Assembly (NCBI GenBank): GCA_943737045.1
Contig: CALSFV010000061.1
Location: 434,001 to 498,000, forward strand
Source: Parapristionchus giblindavisi
Lineage: Eukaryota > Nematoda > Chromadorea > Rhabditida > Diplogasteridae
DNA length: 64,000 bases
Reading direction: 5' to 3'
In this document: piece by piece, positions 39,938 through 51,363 of the stretch
Layout: every line of letters starts with the position of its first letter
Numbering within the stretch: the stretch's first letter is position 1
Notes under the pieces: model-generated
The model's database searches: none
What the model was told of the DNA's origin: nothing
The model's input: only the letters and a program-made list of their open reading frames with translations
Position numbers and translations under genes: made by a program

Positions 39938-41637
39938 TGAAGAGAGATACTAACTGCTCCCTTGATTGATGCATGTGAATGAGATCAATGGAAACTTTTA
40001 AAAGTTAATTCTTACTAAGTCGACCATGCTGAATATTGCTATGTAAGCCACTCCCCGTACTTTCAACCATCAAAGAAATCAATCAATAGTGAGACGATAA
40101 TAGCAAGAGTGAGTCATCAGTGATCCAAAAAGAATAATCATACAAAAAAACGGAAAATGGCGTTAAAGAAGGGGACCCTTGAGTTGGCATGACTGACTCC
40201 CGCAACGATTTACATGGGATAGAATGTTAATAGTGTATGGAAATTAGCGTAAGTGACAATGGGAAAGTGAGAGAGTCAAGTGTGCAAATCGGATAGACAA
40301 CCTCTACTTGCCTGAAAAGTTGTACTTTCAATGCGCATAACAAGCTTCAAATATATAATCACGCAATTTGAAAAATTTTGTTCGGTTAGTGTGATAAATC
40401 TCTATCATTCTACCCGAACAGTCTTGTTACGAAAAAACTCGAGGGTCTCCATCTTTAAAACGGAAAACCGTACCTCGTCCCCATCTTTAAAACGGAAAAC
40501 CGGACCTCGTCCCAGTGCTCTTCTTACTCGTCTTCGATGACATCTTCGTCGTCGAACATTGATAAGATCGACAACTGAATTCAGCCGAAGAGAACGACGT
40601 GAGGTTGGATTTCATCAATGAAGAGAGATACTAACTGCTCCCTTGATTGAAGCATGTGAATTCTTAAAAATATAGAAGCCGAAACTTTTCAATAGCTCAA
40701 TAGATAGAGCTCGACGAGAGGAATTCAATGGTATGCTGACGGTTGCTGTATGTGGTTGTCTTCGGAAGTTATGATCATTTCAATATTTTCATTGAAAGCG
40801 ATCACACTAGTGGAGAGTGACGCAGCCAGTGATCTACCCACTCTTCTGCCTCGTGCAATGACTTCGATCATTGAAGTTAGTTTTACTGTTATTCTGGTGC
40901 ATCTCCTAGTTATTTTTCATAATTTAATATAATATTCATTTCTAAAAAAATCGAAAATTAGAGAAAACGGCTAACATTAATGGAGTCAGTTCATGCCGAC
41001 TCTTGCAGATCGATAGGCGATTTTGAGTGGATCATTTCGCATCGACAAACTGTAGGGAAGGAAAGACGAATGAGTCCTTCCTCACAGTCTGTGCGATTTT
41101 GGTACGGTTTTCCGTTTTAAAGATGGAGACCCTCGAGTTTTTTCGTAACAAGACTGTTCGGGTAGAATGATAGAGATTTATCACACTAACCGAACAAAAT
41201 TTTTCAAATTGCGTGATTATATATTTGAAGCTTGTTATGCGCATTGAAAGTACAACTTTTCAGGCAAGTAGAGGTTGTCTATCCGATTTGCACACTTGAC
41301 TCTCTCACTTTCCCATTGTCACTTACGCTAATTTCCATACAATATTAACATTCTATCCCATGTAAATCGTTGCGGGAGTCAGTCATGCCAACTCAAGGGT
41401 CCCCTTCTTTAACGCCATTTTCCGTTTTTTTGTATGATTATTCTTTTTGGATCACTGATGACTCACTCTTGCTATTATCGTCTCACTATTGATTGATTTC
41501 TTTGATGGTTGAAAGTACGGGGAGTGGCTTACATAGCAATATTCAGCATGGTCGACTTAGTAAGAATTAACTTTTAAAAGTTTCCATTGATCTCATTCAC
41601 ATGCATCAATCAAGGGAGCAGTTAGTATCTCTCTTCA

Positions 41638-41892
41638 TTGATGAAATCCAACCTCACGTCGTTCTCTTCGGCTGAATTCAGTTATCGATCTTATCAATGT
41701 TCGACGACGAAGATGTCATCGAAGACGAGTAAGAAGAGCACTGGGACGAGGTCGAGTGTTCGATCGGCCAGTGGAATGACTCGGAAGAGAAGAGTTGCGG
41801 AGGAGTCCGAGGACTCTGTGCTGGGCGATGACGTCTTCGAGGAGGGATATGCTGAGGAGGATGAGGACGAGGAAAATTCTAGGACAACATGA
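41638..41892 (+). CDS. 84-aa basic/acidic ORF in foldback arm, right copy
   Basis: Inverted duplicate of the frame at 39683-39937 with a single amino-acid change (Tyr at the SAEFSYRSYQ position). It remains open along the whole length although it lies in a repeat arm. Confidence 0.35.
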   Translation: MMKSNLTSFSSAEFSYRSYQCSTTKMSSKTSKKSTGTRSSVRSASGMTRKRRVAEESEDSVLGDDVFEEGYAEEDEDEENSRTT

Positions 41893-43056
41893 AAACGACT
41901 TCTTTAGGATGGTATTTTATTCTCGACGAAAGACTGTAATAAAATATTCCTGTGAATATAAGGCCTCTTTGTTGTGTTGTTTGCATTCATGATGATTGAT
42001 ATTAATCGATTTTTTTTAGAAATGAATATTCGAAAATAATGAAAAATAACTAGTAGATGCACACAAGAATAACAGTAAAACTAGCTTCAATGATCGAAGT
42101 CATTGCACGAGGGAGAAGAGTGGGTAGATCACTGGCTGCGTCACTCTCCTCTTGTGTGATCGCATGCAATGAAAATATTGAAATGATCATAACTTTCGAA
42201 GACAACCACATACAGTAACCGTCAGCATACCATTGAATTCCTCTCGTCGAGCTCTATCTATTGAGCTATTGAAAAGTTTCGGCTTCTATATTTTTAAGAA
42301 CAATAATCAATAAAATCGATTTACGAAAAAACTAATTAAAATATCGATATGGCAATGATGCAAGCGCATTCTCCTTGATATTCTGAAGAATTCTTCTGTT
42401 GACAGTTTGATACCAAAACTACATCCTGAAGAGCTACAGAGCTCCAAAGTCGGCAATTTTCGGCGTCCAAAAAGTTTGACGACGTCTGCCGACGTTGAAA
42501 ATGAAGATATGCAAAAAAGCTCGACGGTACGTTGTTAGGGACCATATGGACTACCAAAAAATGACCTCTGCTCATTTTCGATTTTTTCAATGTGCCACTG
42601 TTTATTCGAACCTTACGCGACACGCGTGATAAGTTGATAAGATTACAGAGTACACCAAACAGCGAATATTTCCCGAATAATTCGGTGTAAACATTGGTGA
42701 TAAGAGTAACAAATCATAAACATGTCTATTTGGTCCAGAAAGGGGGAAGAGGAAATTCTAAAAAAAAGTTAAAAGGTATTCAAATAGATGTTATTCTCTG
42801 CATCTCATATGATAATTCAGATAAATTGACGTCCACGTTGATGCCTGAGAATCACGTAATTCTTGACTTGTCTTGACTTATTTATCTTTTTTGTGGTCTA
42901 TTCGCTGGAACCTATTTCACACGGAAATCGTCTAAGGATTCGTAAATTCTATAGCAGTAATGATAATGCTTCTGCGTAGATTATATTTATAGCGAGATGG
43001 TTAAGATGGGGCGGTGATAATACTAATGGTGAAAACATATATGTAGGTCTCGGCAT

Positions 43057-43170
43057 TTAAAGGCACATCCCAAGCGAAGTTTACACTCCTTATTGGCAAC
43101 ACTCACTCGTAGACAAAGAACGCGAGAGAGTGAACTGAGATTTTCAAATTAGCTTGGGGTGTCGCTCTAA
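43057..43170. mobile_element. Family-B MITE
   Basis: TTAAAGGCACATCCCAAGCG at the left; AGCTTGGGGTGTCGCTCTAA at the right. Confidence 0.8.
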
Positions 43171-43312
43171 ACGTTGCGCCGTTCTTTGTACCACTTATGT
43201 TCAATTAGTCGAATGGAAATAGGAAGAAATATAAACGACGACATTCGAACACAATTTAATCTCGACGATTATCTCAGAAAGGCGAAACTAATCACGATGA
43301 GTGGGGACACCT

Positions 43313-43433
43313 TTAAAGGCACACCCCAAGCTAATTTTACTCTCCGCATTGGGAATATTCTCTCGCTGACAAGGAAAGTGAGAGAGTATGGCCAGAGAGG
43401 ATAGCTTCAAATAAGCTTGGGGTGTCACTTTAA
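43313..43433. mobile_element. Family-B MITE
   Basis: TTAAAGGCACACCCCAAGCT and AGCTTGGGGTGTCACTTTAA; among the best-preserved ends in the window. Confidence 0.85.
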
Positions 43434-44424
43434 GTTTAGTAAGACTCAGATTAAAGAAGAATGTTTTCGTCATATCCTGGTTGGCTTCAGACATCGCAAA
43501 TAAATGCCAATCGAAAAAAACAATCAACTAAAAAGTAATTTTAATCAGCGAAATGATTGATATAATCACTGTCACGTAAATTCACGGTCTCTCCATTTTA
43601 CGGCAACGGAAGGAAATAGTCGTACGTAGTCTGTAATAAAAGCGGAATTTGTTATCTGTCATGGATGAAAACGTCAGTCAAAAACAGTGGGGATATCGTC
43701 GTTCTGTGCTCTTTCGTATGCGAAAGAACGTATAAATTCGAATTTTATTGAGTATAGCTGGTAAAAAAAGGTGAATCTATGCAGTTATTCAACCAAATCA
43801 ACTCCTGTGATGTCAGTGGTAGTGATAATTCAATGCCAATTCAGTCCGGCGGGCCTAATCTCTTCTTCGGACCTGCTTTGATCTAGGAACGGGTAATGGA
43901 TGTAGGCGTAAAAATGAGATGGATTAAGATGAGAAAAAAATGGTCTGGAGATGGAAAAGAGCAGTCTCCTTTCATGGATTAGAGAAAATAGAAGAAAAGA
44001 CATACGGACTAGAATTCAAAGATGAAAATGACAAATGGCAAAGGCTTACCAAATTGACGAATTCCTATTTTTAGCTTATTCGTATTGTTTGGAATTACTT
44101 TCAAATGAAATACTGTGATAATTCAAAATGCAAATGAGACTGGATAGTTAGTAATTACCCTACCACGCATGATGAATGAAAGAGTTCATTATTCGTTCAT
44201 CATCTTTTCGTTTCTGAATTAACGATGATAATTTATGCAGCGTGAGCAAGGCACGCTTACAATTAGAGTTTTACAATTTAACACTCTTTATCTGATAAAC
44301 TAACAATAAGCAGTGAAATCACTACATTTGTAGTGTGAAAATTCTTTCTGTAATTTCTTCTTGAGCAGCGTTCGTATTCAATTAGAAACTCATTCTAGTG
44401 CAAAATTGCGTATAATAGGACATT

Positions 44425-44542
44425 ATAACTTCTTATTCGTTTCACTCATAATCCGTCATAACTTAAGTTATGCTCCAAAGGTATCGGCTTTATGCAACTT
44501 GTCAGGCATGCATGTATCGGCTTTATGCAACTTGTCAGGCAT
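44425..44542 (-). repeat. PAT terminal repeat A with tandem duplication
   Basis: ATAACTTCTTATTCGTTTCA through CTTGTCAGGCAT equals the internal copy 46184-46268. The last 28 bp (TATCGGCTTTATGCAACTTG and on) are repeated once more at 44515-44542 after a 5-bp spacer, a duplication absent from the internal copy. Confidence 0.85.
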
Positions 44543-44866
44543 CATACATACAACAGAACACACGACAAACCAATACTGTATGAACGAATAAAACTATGAA
44601 AGGCCTAATTAATGAATGGCAACATAAAGAGTACAACGAGTAGAGGATAAAATGTGAAACACATAGCAAGTGTATAAGAAAGGTGAGAGTGAGATACGTG
44701 GAATGGTAGGATGAGAAACCGTACTAATTGAAAAATAATACCGTAGTAGGAAAAAAGAGAATACTGTAACGAAGTGAAAAAAACCAAGTAGACTGAGGCG
44801 GAACAAAAAAAGAAAAGAGAGTGGAAAAAGATAAAGTGAGTGGAAAGAGGTAAAAAGTGAGAAAGA

Positions 44867-45909
44867 TTAAATGGAGATGGTACCCCCTTGAGCCTCAACA
44901 GAGTCGGATATGTAAGGTTCCATACCACCTGTAGATCTCCACCGTCCTCGCCGCTGCACTTCCAGGAGAGAGGCTCCGTCTTTTATGGACTGAACTGCTC
45001 CTCCACCGCGTAGACTATGTGGGGTAAGTCTGCTTACTCCTGCCTCCGCACAAAGAGCTAGTAGCTGCTGGCGGAAAGTGTCCGAGGTGATGTGGGTGGA
45101 GAAGTTGGATAAGGAAGGGAATACCCAAGGGCACCTAAGAGGGAGGGAATCCCGGTACGCATCGAGGATGCGGTAGCCCAAGGAATCAGGAGGGATATGA
45201 ATGAAAGTGGAACGCCCTTCCGCATACTGATCGTTCTTGGACCGAACGACGTTGATGGAGAAATGACCATTCCCTTGATCGATGACGTCCTCCCAACGCA
45301 ACGAGACGAGCTCTCCAACACGGAGCAAGGCCGCGAAGGCCAGCGACGCCGCGAGCGCGGTGCGGTACTTGGTAAGGTCGAAGGGGATCGAGAGAACGAA
45401 CCGCTGAAGCTGAACGATGTCCTCCTTCTCAGCCTTCCCGTGATGGACTACAGGGATGCTCCTCTTCTGACTATCCTGGAGCCGAGCCAGAACCGTAGCA
45501 ACGTGGGGAGGAATGGGACCCGAGAAAAAAGCGAAGGCGGCGGACAGTCCTTTGAGGAAGGACAGGGAGCGACGTTCCTGGATACCCTTTAGGGCAAAGA
45601 TGAGCAGCGTGTCGGGGCAAGACGGATCGATTCCCTTATCACGAGCGAAGAGTCTACAATAGAGAGCAATGATTACTGGGTAAAAAACACCCTAACCTCG
45701 TACCGTAACTGCCACCCTTGGCTCACGTGCGAAAAAGTGAAATAATCCAAAACCCTATCAGTACCGTACCTGAGCTTATTGGAATAACCCGAGTAGGCTC
45801 GGATGGTGTTCCTGCTTCTAGACGACTCCAAGGACGAGAACAGGGTATCCACGAGCGTCGGGCACACCGCTCTAGCCAGTTTCTCCAGATCCGAAACCGT
45901 TCCTTTCAT
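44867..45909 (-). CDS. Tyrosine recombinase of PAT-like element
   Basis: Site-specific recombinase that would integrate a circular DNA intermediate. Two exons: 45909-45770 and 45653-44867, with a 116-bp GT-AG intron joined in frame. The start Met (MKGTVSDLEKLA) is chosen because the longer frame begins only with GTG. Catalytic landmarks: ALLRVGELVSLRW (first Arg), TPHSLRGGGA (His-x-x-Arg), GRWRS (Trp at the second His position) and the Tyr in GGMEPYI. No break is seen. It lies between repeat A and the internal B-A block. Confidence 0.85.
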
Positions 45910-46010
45910 GGGTCCTGAGGAAGGATTGGGATGATATGTATAATTTACTGACACTATAATTCAGGAAAAAAAACAACTTCTAAGTCAGCAGGGGAGGGAG
46001 GGGGGGGGGG

Positions 46011-46268
46011 AAGCTGACTAAGAAGCAAAACCGTAGAATGGAGAATTACGAAAATCTCGACTAAGTCTAGGTCGAGATCGTGGCGGGACCCGGCCGGCGC
46101 GAATTTCGAAAAATTCGAAATTCCGCTCCGGCCGTGGTAAGACTAATTGCCGGATGCCGATCCAATGGAGCATAACTACAATTATAACTTCTTATTCGTT
46201 TCACTCATAATCCGTCATAACTTAAGTTATGCTCCAAAGGTATCGGCTTTATGCAACTTGTCAGGCAT
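46011..46268 (-). repeat. PAT internal repeat block B-A
   Basis: B (46011-46183) begins AAGCTGACTAAGAAGCAAAA and ends CATAACTACAATT; A (46184-46268) follows directly. B contains a strong hairpin GCGAATTTCGAAAAATTCG. The block separates the recombinase gene from the RT gene. Confidence 0.9.
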
Positions 46269-46286
46269 AGAAAAAGGTAAAGCCCG

Positions 46287-48240
46287 TTAATTATGAAATT
46301 GAACAAGAAGGAAAAGAAAAGGGAAAGTAGAAACAGAGTTAGCAAAAGGTCCTGCCTTATAAGAAGGAGAAATAAATAGGTCCGAACCCGAAGGGATAGT
46401 TAAATAATCTATAATGAATGAAGGAGAGTATGAACTGGGGAAAAGGATCGGGAAAGACGGAAGAGAAGGCCAGTAAGGGACACCCAGCACACATCTGTGC
46501 CCAGTATGACTGAGCCAACTGATTACTTTAGGAATAAGAGATGGAGGGGGAACGCACCAACAAAGAGATCCTTGAAAGGAGTAGGAGTGGCCGAAGAGAT
46601 CGACACCTGCCGAACCCGCACAGGGACTTCTGGAAATAAATAACGGACATTTACGATTATTTTCGTCTGCCATCAGATCCCATTTAGGCATTCCCCATCT
46701 CTTTACACATTCTCTGAAAGCCCAATCCTTTATCGACCAATCATCCGGATCGATATCTCTACTGGCTGCATCTGCCGCTTGATTCATATCCCGGGGAATC
46801 CAAATGAATTTAGCTCTGACCTTGTTCGTTCTGCACCAATTCTCCGTTTCAAGCGCAACCTTGTGAAGGAATGGGTTCATGCTCCCTTTGCGCAATATAG
46901 ACACCGCTCCAATATTGTCGCAAAGGCATAGCACCGTACTATTACATAATCGATCCTGGAAAGCGCGAAGGCCAAACAGGACCCCTTGGAGCTCCCTAAA
47001 GGTGCTAGATTGCGGTTGTTCTAACAGCGTGAGGTTTCTGGAGGATTTTCCTAAGATCACGTCTTTCTCTCTCAACACCGCTCCCAGCGCTGATCCTGAG
47101 GCATCTGTTTCCAACTGGAAATTAAATAACCAAACACTCTCAGTGAAAAAACGCTTAGACCTGTAGGGGAGCTCTGACAACCAGCGATCTAACTCACCAC
47201 GTTCAGCGGTGGAAAGCGGAGACCGGGACGAAGAGTGAGAGTGAAGGACTTGAGATTGCGCTACTGACGTCATCAGGGCACGAGATAGGAGAAGAACCGA
47301 GTCACCTAAAACGAGAGAAGCACTGGTTAGGGTACCAATCACTCGATTGCGGTCCACGACCGTAGGACAGGGGCTGCCTCTCAGGCGATTCAATCTGGAC
47401 AGGGTTGAGGACAATCGATCATCTGACAACCGCACTGTCCCTTCGCAAAGGTCTATGTGGTAACCGAGCCAGGTACCGGTATGAGAGGGGGACCACTCAC
47501 ACTTCTCTTCTGCAGTGGTTAATCCTGCTCTCTCCAAATCACCTCTTACAATGTTAACCGCTCTCTGACACAGATCAAAGGTGGGTGCAACGATAAGACC
47601 ATCGTCAATGTAAATAGTGACGTTAACACCTTGCTCTCTCCACTTACTCACCAGGGGCCGAAGGGACTTGGAAAACACATAGGGAGCGGGTGAGAGGCCG
47701 AAGGGCAGTGCACGGAATTGGTAAAGGGTGTTGTTCCATCGGAAACAGAGGAAAGGGCGGGACGCTGGGGCGATTGAAATATGGTGGTACCCGGAACGAA
47801 GGTCGAACAGGGCCAGATACCCATTAGGGGGGAGGGAGTACCAAACGGTGGCAAGATCCTCGATCTTGAACTTTGTCTTACCCAGACACTTATTGAGGGC
47901 ACTCAAATCGAGAATGAGACGGAGCTTCTTACCATTATCTGCCACAGCCAAGGGAGAAATGACTCTGGCCTCCTCGGTCTCAACAATGGCTCCATTGGCT
48001 AACAAAGTATTGATCTCCCTGGATACAAAATCGGGATGTTGACGCGCCGAAGCTCTATTGTCTGTAATTGGAATATTAATTGTATCAGGAGCAACTGAGA
48101 AATTGAGAGGATAACCATCTGATAAAACAGAAATAATCCATGGAGAGGCACCTATTCCTCTCCAGAAATCAATGCAATTTTGTACCTTAATAAAGGGAGC
48201 AACAGATATACCTTGGAGGGAAAGAACAGGCGTAGGAGAG
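46287..48240 (-). CDS. Reverse transcriptase-RNase H polyprotein of PAT-like element
   Basis: DIRS-type pol. The open frame runs from 48491, but its first part overlaps gag, and homology to pol begins near LVNPTIKDASVATRL, so expression probably needs a frameshift or splice near 48190-48240. RT motifs: RLILDLSALN, LALFDLRSGYHHI, ALPFGLSPAPYVF and the active-site box TIYIDDGLIV. RNase H: ETDASGSALG, STFRELQGVLFGL, LCDNIGAVS and QAADAASRD, giving the D-E-D-D set. No stop interrupts the frame. It ends 18 bp before the internal repeat A. No separate methyltransferase domain was recognised in the C-terminal part. Confidence 0.9.
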
Positions 48241-48855
48241 ATGGCCAATCTGGTGGCAACGGAAGCATCTTTGATAGTTGGGTTGACGAGAGAAAGAACC
48301 AGGCTGTTGATTGACAGGCTTGAAGGAGGAGGAAAGCAGGGAAGGGAGATGGGACTGATGATGGGGCGAGTACTCTCCTTCGTACCCACCCCTTCCCCGA
48401 AAGGGCTGTCCAGAATCCACGCCACCGAGCCTGCGCTTCTTGCTCTGGGGCGCGGCCGAGGAACCCATGTTGTTGGACAGGGAGGAAGCAAGAAGAGCGA
48501 GAGACAGTGAGGAATTAGAAGAACCCGCGAGGCTCTCCATAGCTTTAGCGCTCTCGGCTATTTCGAAGATATGAGGATTTTTCTCAGAAGCGGCAAGGAG
48601 ACTGTTCCTCTCGAGGATAGAAGTGATGACGTCGTCGATGCTGCCAATTCCCACTTTGAGCTCCTCCAGCTTGTTGAGGACTTGAGTATTGAACGAAAGC
48701 TGATGCTTGATGGAACCCGAATTGGTAGCAGGAGGTGTATGCACTTTCGGTTGCACTGGAGCTTGCGCTAATAGGAAAGGGGCTAATTTTTGGGCAAGGG
48801 CTTGCGCCTGCTCGGCCTCGGAGGGAATATGGGGGTTGGGGGGATTCACATCCAT
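48187..48855 (-). CDS. Gag-like protein of PAT-like element
   Basis: 222 aa from MDVNPPNPHIPSEAEQ. Nucleocapsid-type CCHC knuckle CFRCHQIGHLSYAC near the C-terminus, preceded by a basic QSKKRRLGG and a Gly-Arg segment (FRGRGGYEGEY). Such proteins package element RNA. The frame overlaps the upstream part of the RT frame. An in-frame upstream Met (MLLSQLFFS) exists, but its hydrophobic leader lies near repeat B and is less likely. Confidence 0.8.
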   Translation of the reverse strand: MDVNPPNPHIPSEAEQAQALAQKLAPFLLAQAPVQPKVHTPPATNSGSIKHQLSFNTQVLNKLEELKVGIGSIDDVITSILERNSLLAASEKNPHIFEIAESAKAMESLAGSSNSSLSLALLASSLSNNMGSSAAPQSKKRRLGGVDSGQPFRGRGGYEGEYSPHHQSHLPSLLSSSFKPVNQQPGSFSRQPNYQRCFRCHQIGHLSYACSFPPRYICCSLY

Positions 48856-48930
48856 GACAAGGATGTCTAACCTGAATTTAGGCCTATAAATAAACACAAA
48901 ACAAAACGAAAGAAAAACCAAGGAAAAAAA

Positions 48931-49103
48931 AAGCTGACTAAGAAGCAAAACCGTAGAATGGAGAATTACGAAAATCTCGACTAAGTCTAGGTCGAGATCG
49001 TGGCGGGACCCGGCCGGCGCGAATTTCGAAAAATTCGAAATTCCGCTCCGGCCGTGGTAAGACTAATTGCCGGATGCCGATCCAATGGAGCATAACTACA
49101 ATT
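48931..49103 (-). repeat. PAT terminal repeat B
   Basis: AAGCTGACTAAGAAGCAAAA to CATAACTACAATT matches 46011-46183 over all 173 bp. The border after ATT (49101-49103) is followed by unrelated GCACAATAAC. Confidence 0.9.
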
Positions 49104-49860
49104 GCACAATAACATTTTTAGGGCCAGACTGAACTTGGGCTTTATCGAGATAGATATTTTGAAATAATTGCGTCTATTTTACTTTTATTAGTCATTTTAA
49201 TTGTAACACAATATTGTCAATACAATGGCAATTATCAAGAACAGAACCATTTTGGAGGGAATGGTTGCTAGTAAACGACTGATTAGTCAGGACGTGTTGG
49301 AGTACCCATATGCGGGGCACTGCTAACAATTCAATCAAATATTCGTATTATCATTTCAAGTTTAGTTGCTAGATAAGAATGGGACGAAAAACACACATTC
49401 CACCAGTTGCCACCACCATTTATTCATTGTAATCGTATAATCATATAACGTAATTTAGTCATTATAACTCATTTATGCGTATAAAATGGGAAAAAAGTCA
49501 ACAACAACAAGGAAGTGTCTCGGAATATAAATAAATCCCGAGAAGCAAAATGCATACGCGGAATTATGGTTATTTCCTCCTCACCTCATGATAATTTTTT
49601 ATGTGTAAACACGAATCATGAATCATAATCGCATCATTTTGTGAGAGTTGATATAAACATCAAAAAGTGTCAACGGAGACTTTTTGTCCAAAAACCTTGT
49701 CCAAAAACAGTCGTTTTTGCAGTGAATGCAAAAAGCTTTTGAGGCCTAAAAAGTGTCCGAGAGGGTAAAACACAACGCTCCTAAAATACTGAGTTGAGCA
49801 GCGAACTTCTGAAAACAAAGTAGATTGCGTTGTGAATTCGTTGGAAGAGTTCAGTGATTG
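49104..49860. other. Intergenic, unassigned
   Basis: AT-rich sequence between the retrotransposon and the second tRNA pair. No coding, RNA or repeat feature recognised. From about 49855 it is homologous to the upstream flank of the third tRNA pair (GTGCAGAGGATCAGAGTTCA). Confidence 0.35.
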
Positions 49861-49935
49861 ACTGACAGGTGTCAAAAGTGCAGAGGATCAGAGTTCAATA
49901 GCTCATGAGATGTTTTACTCGGGTGTTTAAACACC

Positions 49936-50008
49936 GGCCGCGTGGCGCAATGGATAACGCGTCTGCCTACGGAGCAGAAGATTGTAGGTTCGATCCCTAC
50001 CGTGGTCG
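49936..50008 (+). tRNA. tRNA-Arg(ACG), copy 2
   Basis: Sequence identical to the copy at 16493; anticodon loop CTACGGA. 76 bp upstream of tRNA-Thr copy 2. TTTT follows (GTAATTCTTTTGC). Confidence 0.96.
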
Positions 50009-50084
50009 TAATTCTTTTGCACTTTTTACACCTATTCTCTCTTCTCTTTATCAATGAGGTAGATGGCGGAACGACTCGCCAAGC

Positions 50085-50156
50085 GCCTCATTGGCTCAGT
50101 GGCAGAGCGTCTGTCTAGTAAACAGAAGGTCGCTGGTTCGATTCCAGCATGAGGCA
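50085..50156 (+). tRNA. tRNA-Thr(AGT), copy 2
   Basis: Identical to the copy at 16642. The downstream flank (CTTTTGCG, AATAAGTTTTGAAAC, CAATGAGC) matches that of copy 3 for about 250 bp with substitutions. Confidence 0.96.
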
Positions 50157-50159
50157 CAA

Positions 50160-51360
50160 ATCTTTTGCGTTAATAAGTTTTGAAACGGATGCTATTCAAT
50201 CAGCAATGAGCTTTTCCATGGAAGAACTTAAATTAATTATTGATTGTTTTTAGTAATTATGCATTTTAGAAACTTAAATAACGGCGAAATTAAAGGGCAG
50301 TATGCTCTGACGTTCTCAAGGTGATCTATAGAGTATTCGTAATTTTTTTTGTTTGCTATCTTGATTGACCCTTAAAGACACATCCCTAGCTTTTGAAACT
50401 CTCCACTCTTGCAATGCTATAGTCCAATAAAGCGCTTTCTTTGTCTGCGAGAAAGCGTTGCCAGAGCGGTGAGTAAAATAAGCTGTGGTGTTTAAGCGTT
50501 ACTACAATTCTAAAATGTCGCTGTATGCGTTCACACGTGATTGATGACGTTGTTTTTTTATCCTGGGTTTATGTCACGAATGCAGATTCAACATCCGGAT
50601 TTTCTTAAATAACGGATCTCAAGAGAATCATCAGTGACGACTATCTACGTATGCCCATTTATCAGATACAAATTACCAATGATTCATTCATGAAAGATAT
50701 TATAAAGATATGAACATGAACATCTAATTCGTTATTTATTTGATTCGATAATGTCGGATGAGCGATGTCTATGTGGAAGTGTAGAAAGAAATTAAAATGC
50801 ATTAGATCTGTAGTCAATATGGCCACTTCTAAATGGATTAATTCTTATTTTTATTTGTATTCTTTTTTTCCATCACAACAAATTTGTGAGAGAATAGATA
50901 ATTAACATTTGATATTGGAGATCCTTCACATTATCAGCGAATCGGTTGAAGTCAGCAGGAATTGGAGTATGGGGTAGGTAAGATAGGATCGACCTCAACA
51001 GAGTTGAAGAAAAGTTTAAAATTAATAGGAGAAGATGTTGCAATATTTGTGATAAGATTACTCCATATATGAATTGTACTACTAGCGCATGTAACCTTAT
51101 TGTCAGTAGTTCAATATATAAGTGCTTTGCAAAAATCTAATTGATGAAATTCTTGTTTATTTACTCAGCTATTGGGACAATTAATCACAACTGTAATATT
51201 GAATTACTCGATTGATATAATAAATTAGAAGGAAGGACATGGAGGCAGTTCAGTTGTACAAATTCCCTTTGAGTCGAAAATCGTACCGATTTGAAGGATT
51301 TGACAAATGTAACTGGAATACATTGATTATTCGAGTCAAAATTTAAAAGTAAAAATGTTA
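50160..51360. other. 3' flank of tRNA pair and diverged duplicate of the DUF19 downstream region
   Basis: From about 50495 the sequence matches 53528 onward at reduced identity (ATTCAACATCCGGATTTTCT; CAAGAGAATCATCAGTGACG). It is thus an older copy of the block that lies downstream of the complete DUF19 gene. Contains a family-B MITE at 50372-50495. No gene. Confidence 0.6.
50372..50495. mobile_element. Family-B MITE
   Basis: TTAAAGACACATCCCTAGCT to AGCTGTGGTGTTTAA. It lies at the same relative place as the MITEs at 53424 and 61374. Confidence 0.75.
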
Positions 51361-51363
51361 CAA

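Larger units (their letters stand above)
38938..42632. mobile_element. 3.7-kb compound foldback element
   Basis: Near-identical arms 39013-40472 and 41101-42560 (1,460 bp each) with a few differences; diverged outer ends share ACACGCGTGTC and TCGAATAAA. The 628-bp centre is a scramble of arm pieces: 40500-40655 copies 39825-39980 and 40660-40945 copies 39280-39560. Each arm holds the same 84-codon frame (39683-39937 minus; 41638-41892 plus). No transposase identified. Confidence 0.85.
42640..44420. other. Intergenic, MITEs only
   Basis: No gene supported. Two family-B MITEs (43057, 43313) and a short hairpin near 43700-43730 (TCTTTCGTATGCGAAAGA). The remainder is unassigned AT-rich DNA. Confidence 0.4.
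44425..49103 (-). mobile_element. PAT-like DIRS retrotransposon, apparently complete
   Basis: Carries gag, reverse transcriptase-RNase H and a tyrosine recombinase on the minus strand, with split direct repeats typical of PAT elements. Repeat A (85 bp) is at 44425-44509 and 46184-46268. Repeat B (173 bp) is at 46011-46183 and 48931-49103. The two repeats are joined B-A internally and separated at the two termini. ATT occurs at both outer borders and at the B-A junction, as expected for integration by a recombinase with little or no target duplication. Repeat copies look identical. Confidence 0.93.

Noticed and set aside
48187..48510. Plus-strand frames over the retrotransposon
   Set aside because: They are antisense shadows of the gag and RT genes, which have clear family motifs on the minus strand.
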